Source of the DNA: an uncultured Rhodospirillales bacterium
GTDB taxonomy: Bacteria > Pseudomonadota > Alphaproteobacteria > Acetobacterales > Acetobacteraceae
Direction: 5' to 3'
Assembly (NCBI GenBank): GCA_903823665.1
Contig: CAIJTR010000067.1
Span: 1 to 64,000 of the forward strand
Length of the DNA: 64,000 bases
Shown: piece after piece, positions 22,698-31,762 of the stretch
Layout of the letters: the number at the start of each line of letters is the position of its first letter
How positions within the stretch are numbered: the first letter of the stretch is position 1
The notes under the pieces: generated by a model
Told to the model about the DNA's origin: nothing
Database searches by the model: none
What the model saw: only the letters and a program-made list of their open reading frames with translations
Position numbers and translations under genes: made by a program

Positions 22698-23761
22698 GGC
22701 CCCACGCTTCGACCGACGGGGGTTTGGAGCCGCCAGACATAGGCGATCAGTTCCGCCACCGCGCGGAAATATTCTGCAGGCACCTCTGATTCTAGCGCCA
22801 GCGGATAAAGCGCCCTGGCAAGCGGCGGGTTGGCGATCAGCGGTACCCCGGCTTTTTCTCCTACCTCGCGAATGCGCGCCGCCACTTCGTCCATGCCTTT
22901 CGCAATGATGCGAGGGGCACCGCCAGAACCACGCTCATAGGCCAGCGCCACAGCATAGTGGGTGGGGTTAGTGACGATGACGGTGGCGCGCGGAACCGCC
23001 TGCATCATGCGTTTGCGCGAACGCTGCTGCCGGATTTGCTTCAGCTTCTGCTTGACGTGCGGATCACCATCGCCCTCCCGCTGCTCGTCTCGCTGCTCCT
23101 GCTTTGTCATGCGCATGGAGGCGTTGAAGCTGCTCTGACTGCGCAACACATCCGCTGCCGCGATAGCGCCCTGCACGGCGAGAATGGGGATAAGCGTTGC
23201 CGTGAGATGCGCACCGAGCTTGCCTGCCACCAACTCAATCGGCCAGCTGATCGACTGGTGCATGTCCGGCAGGGCGGCGGCGATACCGTGCCAGGCCAAC
23301 GCCCCCATCGCGCCGATTTTGAGCAGCGACTTGCCGGTTTCCATCAAGTTGTGCGGACCGAGCAACCGGGCGATCCCGGCCATCGGGTTCAGTTTGCCAA
23401 AATCCGGTTGCAGAGCCGAGGTTTTGATCAAAAAGCGGGTCTGCACCAGCACGCTGAGCGAGCCCACGAGGGCTGCGGCAAGGCTGAACGGCCAAACCAG
23501 TGACAGCACCGCATGCCCCGCCAAGCGTAGCGCCTGGCTGGGTTCGAGCGTGGCGAACTCGCCGAGCAGTCGCGTCATCGGGCCGACGCTGCTCTGCATT
23601 GCTCCGGGCAAATACTGGCCGATGATGGCCGCAGCAGCACCGAGAACCGCCACGCCCGCCACCTCGCGTGACATTGGCGCATTTCCGGCCTCACGCGCCT
23701 GCTGCTGCCGTTTTGGGGACGCGGCTTCTGTTTTGTCTTCGTTGTCCGCACCCTCGGACAT
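22694..23761 (-). CDS. flhB: Flagellar export protein FlhB
   Basis: The product is 355 residues. The N-terminus EGADNEDKTEAASPKRQQQAREAG is the typical FlhB cytoplasmic lead, followed by four hydrophobic segments and a cytoplasmic domain with the self-cleavage motif VTNPTHYAVAL (cut between N and P). It switches the flagellar type III secretion substrate from rod/hook to filament type. It lies between fliR (3-base gap) and cckA (4-base overlap). Confidence 0.95.
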   Translation of the reverse strand: MSEGADNEDKTEAASPKRQQQAREAGNAPMSREVAGVAVLGAAAAIIGQYLPGAMQSSVGPMTRLLGEFATLEPSQALRLAGHAVLSLVWPFSLAAALVGSLSVLVQTRFLIKTSALQPDFGKLNPMAGIARLLGPHNLMETGKSLLKIGAMGALAWHGIAAALPDMHQSISWPIELVAGKLGAHLTATLIPILAVQGAIAAADVLRSQSSFNASMRMTKQEQRDEQREGDGDPHVKQKLKQIRQQRSRKRMMQAVPRATVIVTNPTHYAVALAYERGSGGAPRIIAKGMDEVAARIREVGEKAGVPLIANPPLARALYPLALESEVPAEYFRAVAELIAYVWRLQTPVGRSVGP

Positions 23762-23764
23762 CGA

Positions 23765-24553
23765 TTATTGGCCAGGCAGCGCGACGAAACTGTCATGCGC
23801 CGCCTCTGTCCATACCGAAACCATGCTGCCGGCTATGACCAAAAGCAGCAGCAAACCACCGATAATCTGGCCAGGCACTGACGCAAAATGGGTTTGCAGA
23901 TGCGGCACCAATCGGCCGATCAACCCGATAACAGAATGAAACAACAAAGCCGCCATCAGGAACGGCACCGCCAACTGAAACCCCAAGCGGAAGGCGCTGG
24001 TGAAGGCTGACACGAAGCTGTCCACTGTAAGGCCCGTCGGCAGAAACTGACCGGCGGGCACCAGATGATAGCTGCCGATGAGGGCAGCCAGCGGATAGAC
24101 GTGCAGCCCGGCCGCAAGCACTATAACCGGTGCCGCGAGCCCCAGCAGGCGCGACAGCGCCGCCGTGCTTGGCCCCAAAGTCGGGTCCGGCTGAATGACG
24201 TTGGACATGCCGATGGCACCGGCGATGATCTGCCCCGCCATAGCCGGTGCCAGCACAATCAGCCGCGTCAGCCAGCCGAGCCAGAGCCCAGCAATAACCT
24301 CTGCCAGCAGCATCACCAGCAGATGCGGCACATCGGGCGGCATGGCGGGCATATCGGGCTGCAATACCGGCAGAACGAGGGCCACGAAGGCGAACACGAA
24401 GCCCGCACGCACCGTGCCGGGAACCTCACTTTCGCCAATACCGGGCAGCAGCATGCAGGCCGAGCCGATACGCGCCACCAGCAGCACGGCCGCGAACGCC
24501 CATCCCGGCAGTTCCGCCAGCAGCGCCATTTGCGGCATCAACGCCGGGTTCAT
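23765..24553 (-). CDS. fliR: Flagellar export protein FliR
   Basis: The product is 262 residues, mostly membrane helices, with the family landmarks FVFAFVALVLP, WLGWLTRLIVLAPAMAGQIIAGAIG and SFVSAFTSAFRLGFQLAVPFLMAALLFHSVIGLIGRL (segments about 50-205). It forms part of the export gate with FliP and FliQ in the flagellar basal body. The start overlaps the fliQ stop by four bases. fliP is not in this cluster. Confidence 0.94.
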   Translation of the reverse strand: MNPALMPQMALLAELPGWAFAAVLLVARIGSACMLLPGIGESEVPGTVRAGFVFAFVALVLPVLQPDMPAMPPDVPHLLVMLLAEVIAGLWLGWLTRLIVLAPAMAGQIIAGAIGMSNVIQPDPTLGPSTAALSRLLGLAAPVIVLAAGLHVYPLAALIGSYHLVPAGQFLPTGLTVDSFVSAFTSAFRLGFQLAVPFLMAALLFHSVIGLIGRLVPHLQTHFASVPGQIIGGLLLLLVIAGSMVSVWTEAAHDSFVALPGQ

Positions 24554-24822
24554 CCGGTGCCGACGGCGATCATGCGGTCAAACATCGAGCGCGTGTAGTC
24601 GTTCAGCGTGGCCAGCATGAACGGTCCGGCCAGGAACAGCATGCCGCAGATAACAACGATTTTCGGCACCAGAGCCAGGGTTTGCTCATTGATCTGCGTC
24701 ACTGCCTGAACGAGCGACATCACCACGCCCACCACCAATGCCAGCGCCAGCACCGGGCCGCCGAGTTTGAGAGTGACCAGCATCGTCTCCCGCAGCAGGC
24801 CCGCCACATCGCCGTCATTCAT
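24550..24822 (-). CDS. fliQ: Flagellar export protein FliQ
   Basis: The product is 90 residues with two hydrophobic helices, LKLGGPVLALALVVGVVMSLVQAVTQINEQTL and VVICGMLFLAGPFMLATL (about 16-47 and 53-70), and the conserved QINEQTL turn. It is a small component of the flagellar export gate. It lies between fliE (42-base gap) and fliR (overlapping). Confidence 0.95.
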   Translation of the reverse strand: MNDGDVAGLLRETMLVTLKLGGPVLALALVVGVVMSLVQAVTQINEQTLALVPKIVVICGMLFLAGPFMLATLNDYTRSMFDRMIAVGTG

Positions 24823-24864
24823 TCGGTGCTGGCTTCCATTTTGGATCGTGCATTTCCGGAACGG

Positions 24865-25188
24865 TCAGATCGGCATGCGCATAATGTCCTGGTACGCCTG
24901 AACCACGCGGTCTCGTACGGCGAGGGTCGTTTGCAACGACAGCTCCGCTTTCGAAACGGCCGAAACCACGTCAAGCAAATTGCCGTGCCCTGAGATGGCG
25001 GCGGTGGATTGCGTCTCCGCAGCGTGGCCCTGACTGACGACACCTTTCAGAGCCTGCTGCACCATGCTGCCGAAATCCCCACCACCGGGCTCCACCGCCG
25101 CCGCCATGCCAGGCGCACCGCTGGACTGTGCAGTGCGGTATGCCTGCAACGCCTGGGCAGCGGGGCCGGTGAGGGCTGCGATTGCCAT
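24865..25188 (-). CDS. fliE: Flagellar hook-basal body protein FliE
   Basis: The product is 107 residues. The C-terminal SKAELSLQTTLAVRDRVVQAYQDIMRMPI is the FliE signature; the N-terminus is low in conservation. FliE joins the MS ring to the rod and is an early export substrate. The start lies 4 bases after flgC. Confidence 0.94.
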   Translation of the reverse strand: MAIAALTGPAAQALQAYRTAQSSGAPGMAAAVEPGGGDFGSMVQQALKGVVSQGHAAETQSTAAISGHGNLLDVVSAVSKAELSLQTTLAVRDRVVQAYQDIMRMPI

Positions 25189-25192
25189 GCGT

Positions 25193-25600
25193 TTACTTCA
25201 AAATCTCAATGGCGCGGGTCAGCAGGCTGCGCGTCACCTGCATCACCTGCAAATTGGCGCTATAGGATCGCTGCGCCTCTCGCATGTCCATCACTTCAAC
25301 AAAGCTGTTCACGTTCGGCGTGCTCACGTAGCCGTCGGCATTCGCGGCTGGATGCGATGGATCGTAACGCTGGGGGAACGCGCTTTTGTCGGTGTCGATC
25401 CGCTTGGCAACCACCTGCGGGCCACCGGTACTGCGGTCGATCTGATCGGCAAAGGTCACGGTTTTGCGCCGGTATGGATCAGCCCCCGGCTTGCCGCCGG
25501 TGGTGTCCTGATTGGCCAGGTTCTCTGCAATAACGCGCAGGCGGGTGGATTGCGCCTGCATGCCGCTGGCGGAGATGGCCAGTGCCTTATCAAGATCCAT
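25193..25600 (-). CDS. flgC: Flagellar basal-body rod protein FlgC
   Basis: The product is 135 residues. It has the N-terminal rod motif LAISASGMQAQSTRLRVIAENLANQDTTG and the C-terminal coiled-coil segment EVMDMREAQRSYSANLQVMQVTRSLLTRAIEILK that pack into the proximal rod. Order flgB-flgC-fliE is standard. It starts 27 bases after the flgB stop. Confidence 0.95.
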   Translation of the reverse strand: MDLDKALAISASGMQAQSTRLRVIAENLANQDTTGGKPGADPYRRKTVTFADQIDRSTGGPQVVAKRIDTDKSAFPQRYDPSHPAANADGYVSTPNVNSFVEVMDMREAQRSYSANLQVMQVTRSLLTRAIEILK

Positions 25601-25627
25601 TACCGCACTCCCAATGCAACGCTATGC

Positions 25628-26032
25628 TCATCTTCCCAAAGCCTCTTTGAACATGCCGATATATTTGTGATAAATGGCTGTGACTGTCTCGTGATCGGTG
25701 TCAGTCTGCGCGATTTTTTCGAGTTCTTTGTCCAGCGACACCTCGTTCCCATCCGGAGCGCGCTCATCACGCAACTGCTGCGCGCCATTCTCACCAGACA
25801 GCGTGCCAGCCATGTGCATCGTATTGGTCTGCGTGGGAACGCTGGCGAGATCGAGCCTTTGGCCAGACATTGATTGCGCAAGCACCGCCGAAAACGGCTT
25901 GAGATCGCGTGATTTCCAGCCCGGCGTGTCCGCATTGGCGACGTTTTCGGCAAGCACGCCTTGCCGCGCGCCAAGCCATTGCAGGCGCTTGTCGGCCAGC
26001 GCGAACAACCCAATCGATGATGTCTCTACCAC
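25628..26032 (-). CDS. flgB: Flagellar basal-body rod protein FlgB
   Basis: The product is about 134 residues with LFALADKRLQWLGARQGVLAENVANADTPGWKSRDL, the rod-protein N-terminal motif, and the C-terminal EKIAQTDTDHETVTAIYHKYIGMFKEALGR. The start is set at a GTG (26030-26032) with AGGAG five bases upstream; an in-frame GTG two codons earlier is also possible. Longer open extensions run into the divergent lactonase gene and are unlikely. It is the first gene of the flagellar unit that ends with cckA. Confidence 0.88.
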   Translation of the reverse strand: MVETSSIGLFALADKRLQWLGARQGVLAENVANADTPGWKSRDLKPFSAVLAQSMSGQRLDLASVPTQTNTMHMAGTLSGENGAQQLRDERAPDGNEVSLDKELEKIAQTDTDHETVTAIYHKYIGMFKEALGR

Positions 26033-26111
26033 AGCCACTCCTGTCCAGCCTCGTCTGGCCGTGTCAGAGTGGCGGCAATGAGCTAACGAAACGTAAACGC
26101 CAGGAAGTGCC

Positions 26112-26984
26112 ATGCAAATCATCACCCCCAATGTCCGAACGCACGCCGTCCCACCGCTGGAACTCGGCGAAGGCCCATTCTGGCATCGGGCGGAACAAGC
26201 ACTCTATTTCGTCGATATCCGCGGCCAACGCCTCTACCGGCTGAACCCGGCGACGGATGCGTTCCAGTTCTGGGCAATGCCCTCCGCCATCGGCAGCTTC
26301 GGCATCTGCAAGGACGGCCGTGCCATCGTGGCGCTGCGCGACGGCATCTACTTCTTTGATTTCAGAGACGAAAAATTAACCTTCATCGTCAATCCTGAGG
26401 CCGGGATAACCACCAATCGCTTCAATGACGGCAAAGTCGGCCCCGATGGCCGGTTCTGGGTCGGCAGCATGGACGATAGAGAGGAGAAAGAGCCGATTGC
26501 CGGGCTCTATCGCATCGACCATGACGGCAGCTGCACAACCCAGGTCACCGGCCTGCTCGTCTCCAACGGCCTGGCCTGGAGCCAGGATGGCAACACGATG
26601 TACCACTCCGACAGCCGCCACCGCTTTCTGCATGCCTACGCCTATGATCTCGCCACCGGCAACATCAGCCACAAGCGCGAGGTTCGCACATTCACCGACG
26701 CACAGGGGCGACCGGATGGTGCCGCGATGGATGTGGAAGGCTGCTACTGGAGCGCCGGGCCATCCGCCGGCGTCGTCAACCGCATCGCTCCAGACGGCAC
26801 GATTTTACGCCGCTATGAGCTGCCACTTGCCGCCCCCACCATGCCGTGCTTTGGCGGGCCGGACATGAAAACCCTGTTCGTCACCTCGCTGAAATCCAGT
26901 AGGCTTGGGCCGGAACAAATGGGCGCACTCATCTCGTTCGAGGTCGATGTCGCAGGCACCGACGTGGCGATGTTCGGCGCATGA
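26112..26984 (+). CDS. SMP-30/gluconolactonase family protein
   Basis: The product is 290 residues, a six-bladed beta-propeller of the SMP-30 family. The metal ligands are visible as E in LGEGPFW, N in TNRFNDGKVGPDGRFWVGSMD and D in YHSDSRH. Relatives open sugar lactones such as xylono-, arabino- or glucono-lactone. GGAAG precedes the ATG. Its stop overlaps the epoxide hydrolase start (ATGA). A xylose-dehydrogenase-like SDR gene lies close by on the opposite strand and could supply a lactone. Confidence 0.88.
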   Translation: MQIITPNVRTHAVPPLELGEGPFWHRAEQALYFVDIRGQRLYRLNPATDAFQFWAMPSAIGSFGICKDGRAIVALRDGIYFFDFRDEKLTFIVNPEAGITTNRFNDGKVGPDGRFWVGSMDDREEKEPIAGLYRIDHDGSCTTQVTGLLVSNGLAWSQDGNTMYHSDSRHRFLHAYAYDLATGNISHKREVRTFTDAQGRPDGAAMDVEGCYWSAGPSAGVVNRIAPDGTILRRYELPLAAPTMPCFGGPDMKTLFVTSLKSSRLGPEQMGALISFEVDVAGTDVAMFGA

Positions 26985-28147
26985 CCAAGCCCACGCAGCA
27001 CCCATTCACGCTGCATGTGCCAGACGCCGAGATCGCGGACCTGAAGGCGCGCTTAGCACGAACACGGCTGCCGGATCAGGCCCCGGATGCGCCTTGGGCT
27101 TACGGCACGGATGTGAACTACCTCGCCCGTCTTCTGGCCTATTGGCGCGATGGGTTTGACTGGCGTGCGCAGGAGGCTCGGCTCAACGCCTTCCCACAGA
27201 TAATGGTGGAAATCGACGGAATTGGCGTCCACGCGCTGCATGTCCCAGGCGTCGGGCCCGCGCCGGTGCCGTTGCTCCTTCTCCATGGCTGGCCGGGCTC
27301 GGTGTTCGAGTTCCTCGACATCATCCCCCGTCTGACCGACCCCGCACGTTTTGGCGGTGACCCAGCGGATGCTTTCACCGTGGTGGCCCCTTCCCTGCCC
27401 GGCTATGGCCTATCTTTCCGCCCCGGCCAGAAACGCTTCGGCGTGGGGGCCATGGCCGATGTGATGGCAAAGCTTATGACCGTCCTCGGCTACGACCGCT
27501 TTGCCGCACAAGGCGGCGATTGGGGGGCTACAATCTCCACCAAGCTGGCGCTGGATCATGCCGAGCGGCTGATCGGCGTGCATCTGAACTTCCTCAGCGC
27601 CGTGCGTCGTGACCCAGCTCTGCTGACCGATCCGTCTCCTGATGTGCAGAGCTTCAAGGCAGAGCTTGCGCATTTCTCAAGGGAGGAGACCGGATATCAA
27701 ATCATCCAGGGCACCCGTCCACAAACACTGGCCGTGGGCCTGCATGATTCACCCGCAGGCCTCGCCGCCTGGTTCGTGGAGAAGTTCTACGCCTGGACCG
27801 ATTGCCACGGCGATCCGGAACGCGCGCTTACCCGTGATCAAATGCTGGCGGATATCTCGCTCTACTGGTTCACAGGCTGCATCGGCGCGTCATTCTGGCC
27901 CTATTACGAGCGCCTGCACTCAGACTGGATTGTGCCGCAGGGGCGAACTGTGGACGTGCCGGTCGGCTACGCCCAATTCCCCCGCGAAATCCTGCGCCCA
28001 CCACGCTCCGTGGCATCCGGCACGTTCTCTGACATCAGGCGCTGGACGGTGATGCCAAATGGCGGGCATTTCGCGGCAATGGAGCAGCCGGAAGCACTGG
28101 CGGCTGAGATCATCGCATTCTTCCGGATGCTGCGCGCCACAAGCTAG
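26981..28147 (+). CDS. Epoxide hydrolase (EHN-type alpha/beta-hydrolase)
   Basis: The product is 388 residues. The N-terminal EHN domain (PFTLHVPDAEIADLKARLARTRLPD) is followed by an alpha/beta hydrolase fold with the oxyanion loop LLLHGWPGSVFEF, the nucleophile elbow AQGGDWGA (Asp in G-G-D-W-G) and the terminal His in MPNGGHFAAMEQPE. This matches microsomal-type epoxide hydrolases, which add water to epoxides. The physiological substrate is unknown. It is translationally coupled to the SMP-30 gene. Its TAG stop is formed by the CTAG boundary of a palindromic element. Confidence 0.9.
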   Translation: MTKPTQHPFTLHVPDAEIADLKARLARTRLPDQAPDAPWAYGTDVNYLARLLAYWRDGFDWRAQEARLNAFPQIMVEIDGIGVHALHVPGVGPAPVPLLLLHGWPGSVFEFLDIIPRLTDPARFGGDPADAFTVVAPSLPGYGLSFRPGQKRFGVGAMADVMAKLMTVLGYDRFAAQGGDWGATISTKLALDHAERLIGVHLNFLSAVRRDPALLTDPSPDVQSFKAELAHFSREETGYQIIQGTRPQTLAVGLHDSPAGLAAWFVEKFYAWTDCHGDPERALTRDQMLADISLYWFTGCIGASFWPYYERLHSDWIVPQGRTVDVPVGYAQFPREILRPPRSVASGTFSDIRRWTVMPNGGHFAAMEQPEALAAEIIAFFRMLRATS

Positions 28148-28208
28148 AGCAACTTAGCCTCGATCATATTGAACCGAACCGGTTCAATATGATCGGGCGT
28201 CGCTCTAG
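28144..28208. repeat. CTAG-bounded palindromic element, complete copy
   Basis: The element is 65 bases, bounded by CTAGAGC (28144-28150) and GCTCTAG (28202-28208). The core is a perfect 16-base inverted repeat (28161-28176 and 28180-28195) with a 3-base loop AAC. It matches the reverse complement of the copy at the window start at 54 of 56 shared positions. It sits between two convergent genes, where its symmetry could end transcription from both sides. The first CTAG supplies the epoxide hydrolase stop codon. There is no transposase, so any mobility would depend on other genes. Confidence 0.88.
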
Positions 28209-28214
28209 CGCGAG

Positions 28215-28982
28215 TTAGGTCCAGCCGCCATCGACCACATAATGCTGGTTGGTGCAGGCTGAGGCTTCTTCCGATGCCAGGAACACCGTGAAGCGGGCGA
28301 TATCCATCGGCATCAGCTGGCGCTTCAGGCATTGGCGCTGCAGCAGCTCAGCCTCCCCCTCCGGCGTCAGCCACAACGTCTTCTGCCGCTCGGTCATAAT
28401 CCAGCCGGGGGCGATGGCGTTCACGCGAATATTGTCCGCGCCAAAATCGCGTGCCAATGACCGTGTGAGGCCAAGCACAGCAGATTTCGCAGCCGTGTAA
28501 GCCGCCATGCCGCCTTGACCGATCATCCACGACACGGAGCCGAAATTGACAATGGCACCGGCCTTCTTCGCCTGCATATCCGGAATCACCGCCTGCGCTG
28601 CAAAGAACTGGTGGCGCAAATTGACGGCAATGCGATCGTCCCAATACTCCGGCGTCACATCCAGCGTGGCGTGCCGCTCGTCATGCGCTGCGTTGTTGAT
28701 GAGTACATCCACCGGACCCAACGCCGCCCGAATCTCCGCCACCGCCCCGCGCAGAGCCCCGACGTCGCGCAGGTCACATGCCACGAAATGATGCAGCTTG
28801 CTGCCCAACGCTGCCGACACCTTGGCACCGGCCTCAGCGTTGATGTCGAGAATGCCCACCTTCGATCCCTGGCGCGCGAAACCATGCACAATGGCCTCGC
28901 CTATACCGCTGGCCCCACCGGTGACGATGACCACCTTGCCGGAAAGATCGGGATAAATCGCACCGGTTGTTTTGGTTTCCAT
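28215..28982 (-). CDS. SDR oxidoreductase, D-xylose 1-dehydrogenase-like
   Basis: The product is 255 residues with cofactor motif TGGASGIGEA, NNAAHDERH, catalytic Ser in NFGSVSW, YTAAK and a C-terminal VVDGGWT. Segments such as YWDDRIAVNLRHQFF, WLTPEGEAELLQRQCLKRQ and FLASEEASACT closely follow the pattern of Caulobacter D-xylose 1-dehydrogenase XylB, so oxidation of a pentose to its lactone is likely. The start at 28982 matches that family's N-terminus (IYPDLSGKVVIVTGG). It is convergent with the lactonase/epoxide hydrolase pair and divergent from the FAD monooxygenase. Confidence 0.85.
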   Translation of the reverse strand: METKTTGAIYPDLSGKVVIVTGGASGIGEAIVHGFARQGSKVGILDINAEAGAKVSAALGSKLHHFVACDLRDVGALRGAVAEIRAALGPVDVLINNAAHDERHATLDVTPEYWDDRIAVNLRHQFFAAQAVIPDMQAKKAGAIVNFGSVSWMIGQGGMAAYTAAKSAVLGLTRSLARDFGADNIRVNAIAPGWIMTERQKTLWLTPEGEAELLQRQCLKRQLMPMDIARFTVFLASEEASACTNQHYVVDGGWT

Positions 28983-29071
28983 CGACGCCAGATCCTTCGA
29001 TAATAAGATGCCAGCAGAACATGGCACGCGGCGGTGACGCGTCAACACACCATTGAAGGAGCGACCACGGA

Positions 29072-30292
29072 GTGCCCAATCGCATTGCATCACCGAGCGC
29101 CATCATTGCCGGCGGCTCGATCGCCGGACTTGCAATGGGCATGATGCTGCGGCGTCGCGGCTGGAACGTTGTCATTGCGGAACGCAGCGCGCAGGAACTG
29201 TCCGGCCGCGGGGCTGGCATCGTCACGCACCGGCAATTATGGAACGCGCTGGCGCAATGCGGCGTCGACACTGATGGCAAAGATGGCGTGGCGTTGCTGG
29301 AGCGCGTGACCTGGCGCCCCGATGGCAGCGTGGCGCTGCGCATGTCGCACCCGCAGGTGATGGCGCTGTGGGACCGGCTGTTCAGTCTCCTGCGCAATTT
29401 ATGGGGCGGCGAGGGCTACCGGCTCGGCTGTGAACTGAGTGGTGTCCGGCAATCGCCCGGCTCGGTGATAGCCGAGTTTGCCGATGGCAGCGAGATCGAA
29501 GCTGATGTGCTCATCGGCGCCGATGGCATTCGCTCCGCCGTGCGCGCCCAGGCAATGGGCAACGCGAAACCACTTTACGCCGGCTATGTCGGCTGGCGCG
29601 GGATGGTGGAGGAGGCCGATCTGCCACCCGCCGTGCATGCTGAATTGTTCGAGTATTTCTGCTTCTGCCTGCCACCCAGCGAGCAGATTATCGGCTATCC
29701 GGTCGCAGGCGACGGAAATGATCTGCGTCCCGGACATCGGCGGTATAATTTCGTGTGGTATCGCCCGGCCGATGCGGCAACAACGCTGGTTGATCTGCTG
29801 ACCGATGAGGAAGGCGTTTCGCACAACCTCGCCATTCCACCAGGAAAAATCCGGGCTGCGCATATCGCGGCATTACGGGAAGCGGCGGGCAATATTCTCT
29901 CCCCACAATTCGCAGCCGTCGTGCGTGCCGCGAAGGCTCCGTTCCTGCAGCCGATCTTCGATCTGGATTCAGACATCATCGCGCAGGGCCGCGTGGCGCT
30001 GATCGGCGACGCGGCGTTTGTCGCCCGTCCGCATATCGGTGCCGGCGTAACAAAAGCGTGCGAGGACGCGGTGGCACTGGCGAATGCACTTGCTGGGAAC
30101 AGCAACGTTCCCGAAGCCCTGCAGGCCTATCAACGCGTCCGGCTACCGGAAGGCAAACGCATCGTGCAACGCGCGCGTGATCTCGGCCGGTCGCTACAGG
30201 CACAAATGGTGAGCGACGAGGAGCGAGAAGCAGCCATCCTGCATCACACGGCAGAAGCAGTGATGATCGAAAATGCGTCTATGGATTTCTAA
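29072..30292 (+). CDS. FAD-dependent monooxygenase, 2,6-dihydroxypyridine 3-monooxygenase-like
   Basis: The product is 406 residues, starting with GTG preceded by AAGGAG. It has the Rossmann motif AGGSIAGLAMGMMLRRRGW, the DG motif VLIGADGIRSAVR, YAGYVGWRGMV and the second FAD motif ALIGDAAFVARPHIGAG. The last two, with FVARPH and KACEDA, follow dihydroxypyridine hydroxylase of nicotine catabolism more than general aromatic hydroxylases. The substrate is not proven. A molybdenum hydroxylase and a Liv-type importer are encoded nearby on the other strand, consistent with N-heteroaromatic use. Confidence 0.8.
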   Translation: MPNRIASPSAIIAGGSIAGLAMGMMLRRRGWNVVIAERSAQELSGRGAGIVTHRQLWNALAQCGVDTDGKDGVALLERVTWRPDGSVALRMSHPQVMALWDRLFSLLRNLWGGEGYRLGCELSGVRQSPGSVIAEFADGSEIEADVLIGADGIRSAVRAQAMGNAKPLYAGYVGWRGMVEEADLPPAVHAELFEYFCFCLPPSEQIIGYPVAGDGNDLRPGHRRYNFVWYRPADAATTLVDLLTDEEGVSHNLAIPPGKIRAAHIAALREAAGNILSPQFAAVVRAAKAPFLQPIFDLDSDIIAQGRVALIGDAAFVARPHIGAGVTKACEDAVALANALAGNSNVPEALQAYQRVRLPEGKRIVQRARDLGRSLQAQMVSDEEREAAILHHTAEAVMIENASMDF

Positions 30293-30308
30293 CGTAGCCC
30301 GTCTCGCG

Positions 30309-31013
30309 CTAAACCGAGCAATAACGCTCTTTGATTTCCTCATCGGCCAGCAGCGCGCTCGCACTCGATGAATGCACGATCAAGCCCTGGTCCATGATGT
30401 AGGCGCGATCGGCAATGCCCAGCGCCAGTTCCACGTTCTGCTCCACCAACAAAATCGTCGTCCCCTGATCGCGCAGCTTGGCAAACAACGCGAACATCTC
30501 ATCCACCAGCACCGGCATGATGCCCTCGCTCGGCTCATCGAGCATGATCAGCTTGGGTTGCGAAACCATCGCCCGCGCAATGGCCAGCATCTGCTGCTCA
30601 CCGCCAGACATGGTGATAGCGTCTTGATCCAGCCGCTCCGCCAAGCGCGGGAAAATCTCGGCAATCTCACTGATCACGTCGCTCTCACGGCGCTTATGCG
30701 TGGCCGCGAGCAGGCCAAGGCGAAGATTGTCGCGCACGGTAAGGCCCTGCACAATCCGCCGCTCCTCCGGCACGTAGCCCAGGCCCAAGCCGTTGCGGCG
30801 GTGCGTGGGCAGCGGGAGAAGGTCGTTATCCTCGAACAACACCCGCCCGCTCGCACGACCAGCGAGGCCCATGACGGTGCGCAACGTGGTGGTTTTACCG
30901 GCCCCGTTGCGGCCGATGAGGCAGACAATCTCACCCTTGTTCACCTGCATCTCGATGCCCTGCAGGATATGCGAAGGGCCATACCAGGCCTGGAGATTTT
31001 CGATCTTGAGCAT
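30309..31013 (-). CDS. livF: Branched-chain amino acid-type ABC importer ATPase LivF (first system)
   Basis: The product is 234 residues with Walker A GRNGAGKTT, the signature MSGGEQQML, Walker B LIMLDEPSEG and a switch His replaced by a Q-rich loop LLVEQNVELAL as usual for LivF. It is one of two ATPases powering the importer encoded by the livG, livM, livH and binding-protein genes upstream. The start overlaps the livG stop in TGATG. Last gene of the unit; convergent with the monooxygenase. Confidence 0.92.
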   Translation of the reverse strand: MLKIENLQAWYGPSHILQGIEMQVNKGEIVCLIGRNGAGKTTTLRTVMGLAGRASGRVLFEDNDLLPLPTHRRNGLGLGYVPEERRIVQGLTVRDNLRLGLLAATHKRRESDVISEIAEIFPRLAERLDQDAITMSGGEQQMLAIARAMVSQPKLIMLDEPSEGIMPVLVDEMFALFAKLRDQGTTILLVEQNVELALGIADRAYIMDQGLIVHSSSASALLADEEIKERYCSV

Positions 31014-31762
31014 CAGTGTTCCCGCTGCCCCAGATAGACCCGTTTGACGGTTTCATTGCGGCGAATATCGTCCGGCGTGCCTTCCGCCAGCAATTCACCG
31101 TGATGCAGCACCAAAAGCCTGTCACTTATGCCCATGACGAGTTTCATTTTGTGCTCAACAAGGATCACCGTGCGCTCGCTGGCGAGCTTGACGATGAGGT
31201 CCATCATCGACCGCGTCTCCTCCGGGCTCATCCCAGCGGTTGGCTCGTCGAGCAAGAGCAGGCGCGGATTGCTGGCCAGCGCCATGGCGATTTCAAGCGC
31301 CCGCTGCTCGCCATGTGCCAGGCTTCCGGCCAGCCGCTCGCGGTGCTGGGAAATGCCGACCACGTTGAGCAAATCAGCAGCCTTCTCGGCGAGGCCAGCG
31401 AGATCGCCGCGCGGCATCCAGATGTTGAAACGCGACACCAGCGCCTGCAACGCCACACGCACATTCTCCAGCACCGTCACCTGCGGGAACACCGTCGTGA
31501 TCTGGAACGACTTGGCGATCCCAAGTGCGGCGTAGCGATGCTGCGCCGTGCCGGTGATATCGCGCCCCTCGAACACGATGCGCCCCGCACTGGGCGGAAA
31601 CGCGCCGGAGATCAGGTTGAAATACGTGCTCTTGCCCGCCCCATTCGGCCCGATGATCGCCGTGAGCTTGCCGCGCGGGAAGCTCGCGGTGATGCCGCTA
31701 AGTGCGCGGAACTTGCCGAAGGATTTCGCCACGCCCTCGGTGGTGAGAATGATGTCGCTCAT
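31013..31762 (-). CDS. livG: Branched-chain amino acid-type ABC importer ATPase LivG (first system)
   Basis: The product is 249 residues with Walker [10 protein letters not shown], the LivG-typical [16 protein letters not shown], signature [12 protein letters not shown], Walker [11 protein letters not shown] and the H-loop [10 protein letters not shown]. The start at 31762 overlaps the livM stop (ATGA); the longer frame upstream is antisense-free but lies within livM coding sequence. It pairs with LivF. Confidence 0.93.
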   Translation of the reverse strand: MSDIILTTEGVAKSFGKFRALSGITASFPRGKLTAIIGPNGAGKSTYFNLISGAFPPSAGRIVFEGRDITGTAQHRYAALGIAKSFQITTVFPQVTVLENVRVALQALVSRFNIWMPRGDLAGLAEKAADLLNVVGISQHRERLAGSLAHGEQRALEIAMALASNPRLLLLDEPTAGMSPEETRSMMDLIVKLASERTVILVEHKMKLVMGISDRLLVLHHGELLAEGTPDDIRRNETVKRVYLGQREH

